Shown here piece after piece: positions 31,100 to 32,486 of a stretch of 32,486 nucleotides of DNA (the stretch's first letter is position 1; every line of letters starts with the position of its first letter). The notes under the pieces are model-generated. The model did not search any database. It was not told where the DNA came from and saw only the letters and a list, made by a program, of their open reading frames with translations. Both the position numbers and the translations under genes were made by a program. The stretch is from CAYMCQ01 sp964389025 (GTDB lineage Bacteria; Verrucomicrobiota; Verrucomicrobiia; Limisphaerales; CAYMCQ01). The stretch is taken from contig CAYMCQ010000043.1 in NCBI GenBank assembly GCA_964389025.1, forward strand, positions 1 through 32,486, given 5' to 3'.

Positions 31100-32486
31100 A
31101 TGAAGACCATCCTTTTTGTTTGCACTGGAAATATTTGCCGCAGCCCGATGGCTGAGGGCATTTTCCGCCATACCACGCGCGGGCGGAAGGATTTCCGCGT
31201 TCTCTCCGCCGGCCTCGGCGCGGCGGATGGCCAGCCGCCGAGTCCGTTCGCAGTCGAAGCGATGAAGGAACTGGGAATTGATATTTCCAGCCAGCGCAGC
31301 CGGATGCTCACGACAGATTTGCTGGAACAGGCCGATTACATTTTCGGAATGACCCACAGCCACGTTGACACGATTTGCCTGCTCTATCCGCAAGTGGCCG
31401 AAAAGACTTTTCTGCTCCGCGAATTCGACGACACGCTCGACACGTTTGAAAAGGACATCACCGACCCCATCGGCGGCACGTATGAAGTTTATCTGAACTG
31501 TCGCGACCAAATCGAGCAAGGCATTGCGTCGTTGTTGCGATTCATCGAGCCGGGCATGGCAGCCGCGCCGGGCGAAAGCGATAAACCCGCGACCATCGCC
31601 ATCGGTTCCGACCACGGCGGATTCGAATTGAAGGAAGAGTTGAAAAAATATCTGGCCGGGCGCGGCGTGAGCGTCGCCGACTTCGGAACGAACTCGAAGG
31701 AGTCCACGGATTATCCCGACTACGCGCAAGCCGTGGCTGAAAGCGTGGCCGCGAAACAGGCGCAACTTGGCCTGCTCGTTTGCACCACCGGCACTGGCAT
31801 GAGCATCACGGCGAACAAAATCCCCGGCATCCGGGCGGCGCAGGTTTTTACGGAGCAAATGGCCGTCAAGGCGCGCGAACACAACAATGCCAACGTGATT
31901 TGCCTCGGCGAAACGGTCATCACGGCGGAGACTGCGAAAAAAATCGTGGACGCTTTTCTTGCCGCAAAGTTCGAAGGCGGACGGCACGAGAAGCGCGTCA
32001 ACAAAATGGAGGCGCATGTTGTTCCGCCGGAGTTGCGATTGCGCGTTGTTGATCCTGAAATTGCCACAGCCATCGCGCACGAGCGCCAGCGGCAGCAGGA
32101 AAACATCGAGTTGATCGCCAGCGAAAATTTTGTCAGCCCGGCAGTGATGGAAGCGCAAGGCTCGGTGCTGACCAACAAATACGCCGAAGGTTATCCAAAA
32201 AAACGCTGGTATGGCGGCTGCGAATACGTGGACATCGTCGAGCAGCTTGCAATTTCGCGCGCGAAAAAGCTTTTTGGCGCGGAGCATGTGAACGTCCAGC
32301 CGCATTCCGGCAGCCAGGCGAACATGGCGGTTTATTTTTCCATGCTCAAGCCCGGCGACAAAATGCTGACAATGGATTTGAGCCACGGCGGACATTTGAC
32401 CCACGGCAACAAGGCGAATTTCTCAGGACGGTTTTTCGAAATCGTCCACTACGGAGTCCGCAAGGATGACGAGCGGATTGACTACG
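31100..32486 (+). CDS. Low-MW protein phosphatase-RpiB-serine hydroxymethyltransferase fusion (partial, runs off window)
   Basis: One open frame from ATG 31100 to the window end (462 codons, no stop) holds three enzymes. At 1-150 is a low-molecular-weight phosphatase: VCTGNICRSPMAEG with the CX5R loop and DITDPIGG with the general acid Asp; Ile in the loop, not the Thr of arginine phosphatase YwlE, suggests phosphotyrosine. At about 165-305 is ribose-5-phosphate isomerase B: IAIGSDHGGFELK, CTTGTGMSITANKIPGIRA and HNNANVICLGE keep its active-site Cys and His. From about 322 is serine hydroxymethyltransferase: ENIELIASENFVSPAVMEAQ, KYAEGYPKKRWYGGCEYVD, HSGSQANMAVYF and MDLSHGGHLTHG; the PLP-binding Lys lies beyond the window. 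The linker NKMEAHVVPPELRLRVVD holds an internal Met that could serve as an alternative start. Confidence 0.9.
   Translation, partial: MKTILFVCTGNICRSPMAEGIFRHTTRGRKDFRVLSAGLGAADGQPPSPFAVEAMKELGIDISSQRSRMLTTDLLEQADYIFGMTHSHVDTICLLYPQVAEKTFLLREFDDTLDTFEKDITDPIGGTYEVYLNCRDQIEQGIASLLRFIEPGMAAAPGESDKPATIAIGSDHGGFELKEELKKYLAGRGVSVADFGTNSKESTDYPDYAQAVAESVAAKQAQLGLLVCTTGTGMSITANKIPGIRAAQVFTEQMAVKAREHNNANVICLGETVITAETAKKIVDAFLAAKFEGGRHEKRVNKMEAHVVPPELRLRVVDPEIATAIAHERQRQQENIELIASENFVSPAVMEAQGSVLTNKYAEGYPKKRWYGGCEYVDIVEQLAISRAKKLFGAEHVNVQPHSGSQANMAVYFSMLKPGDKMLTMDLSHGGHLTHGNKANFSGRFFEIVHYGVRKDDERIDY

Noticed and set aside
30998..32404. Long minus-strand open frame of 468 residues
   Set aside because: It lies antisense to the phosphatase-RpiB-SHMT gene, has no recognisable motif, and the plus-strand frame has clear active sites throughout.

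Overview
The window looks like a chromosomal stretch from a Verrucomicrobiota bacterium, most likely of the Pedosphaera/Limisphaerales type. This is inferred from gene style only, because no rRNA or other marker is present. The supporting traits are moderately GC-rich DNA, few clear Shine-Dalgarno sites, an ECF sigma factor fused to a membrane segment and TPRs, a TIGR03790-like secreted protein, and many short palindromic repeats. The 100-base run of N at 9623-9722 shows that it is a scaffolded, probably metagenomic, assembly.

Layout. (1) 80-7855, plus strand: a signalling cluster with a lone receiver, an XRE regulator, a PocR-domain histidine kinase, an Rcp1-like receiver, a receiver-PAS-PAS-GAF protein and a hybrid histidine kinase. 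Several neighbours overlap by a few bases, which suggests co-transcription. (2) 7738-9960: an M14 zinc carboxypeptidase whose 3' end overlaps the hybrid kinase tail to tail. It is followed by a REP/RAYT locus: a REP-associated tyrosine transposase gene broken by one in-frame TGA, lying between tandem arrays of a double-hairpin repeat. (3) 9979-13419, minus strand: a soluble six-PAS hybrid kinase. (4) 13613-19109, plus strand: housekeeping genes for a GlpG-type rhomboid, the NAD(P)HX repair enzyme, a secreted/membrane protein, adenylate kinase, Fmt and a small membrane protein. (5) 19114-21670, minus strand: proS and an FAH-family hydrolase. (6) 21798-25411: a TIGR03790-like secreted protein and a subtilase. 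(7) 25702-28098: purD with two downstream copies of its own 3' end, the first separated from purD by a PIN/RHH toxin-antitoxin pair. (8) 28118-32486: the sigma-TPR fusion (minus), a catalytically degenerate S41-like protein, and a gene running off the window that fuses a low-molecular-weight phosphatase, RpiB and serine hydroxymethyltransferase in one frame.

The thread linking these regions is palindromic DNA. At least five families of short hairpin repeats occur. Several are pairs of small stem-loops in which stem bases differ in a compensatory way between the two halves. Some lie between genes. Others lie inside genes in frame (fmt, proS), or supply the stop codon (the NAD(P)HX enzyme, adenylate kinase). 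Two 28-bp tracts of four 7-bp repeats also sit inside coding sequence. The adjacent RAYT is the natural candidate for having spread the main family.

The observations most worth following are the REP/RAYT pair, the in-frame repeat insertions, the phosphatase-RpiB-SHMT triple fusion, the triplicated purD 3' end around the toxin-antitoxin pair, and the membrane-tethered sigma-TPR protein.
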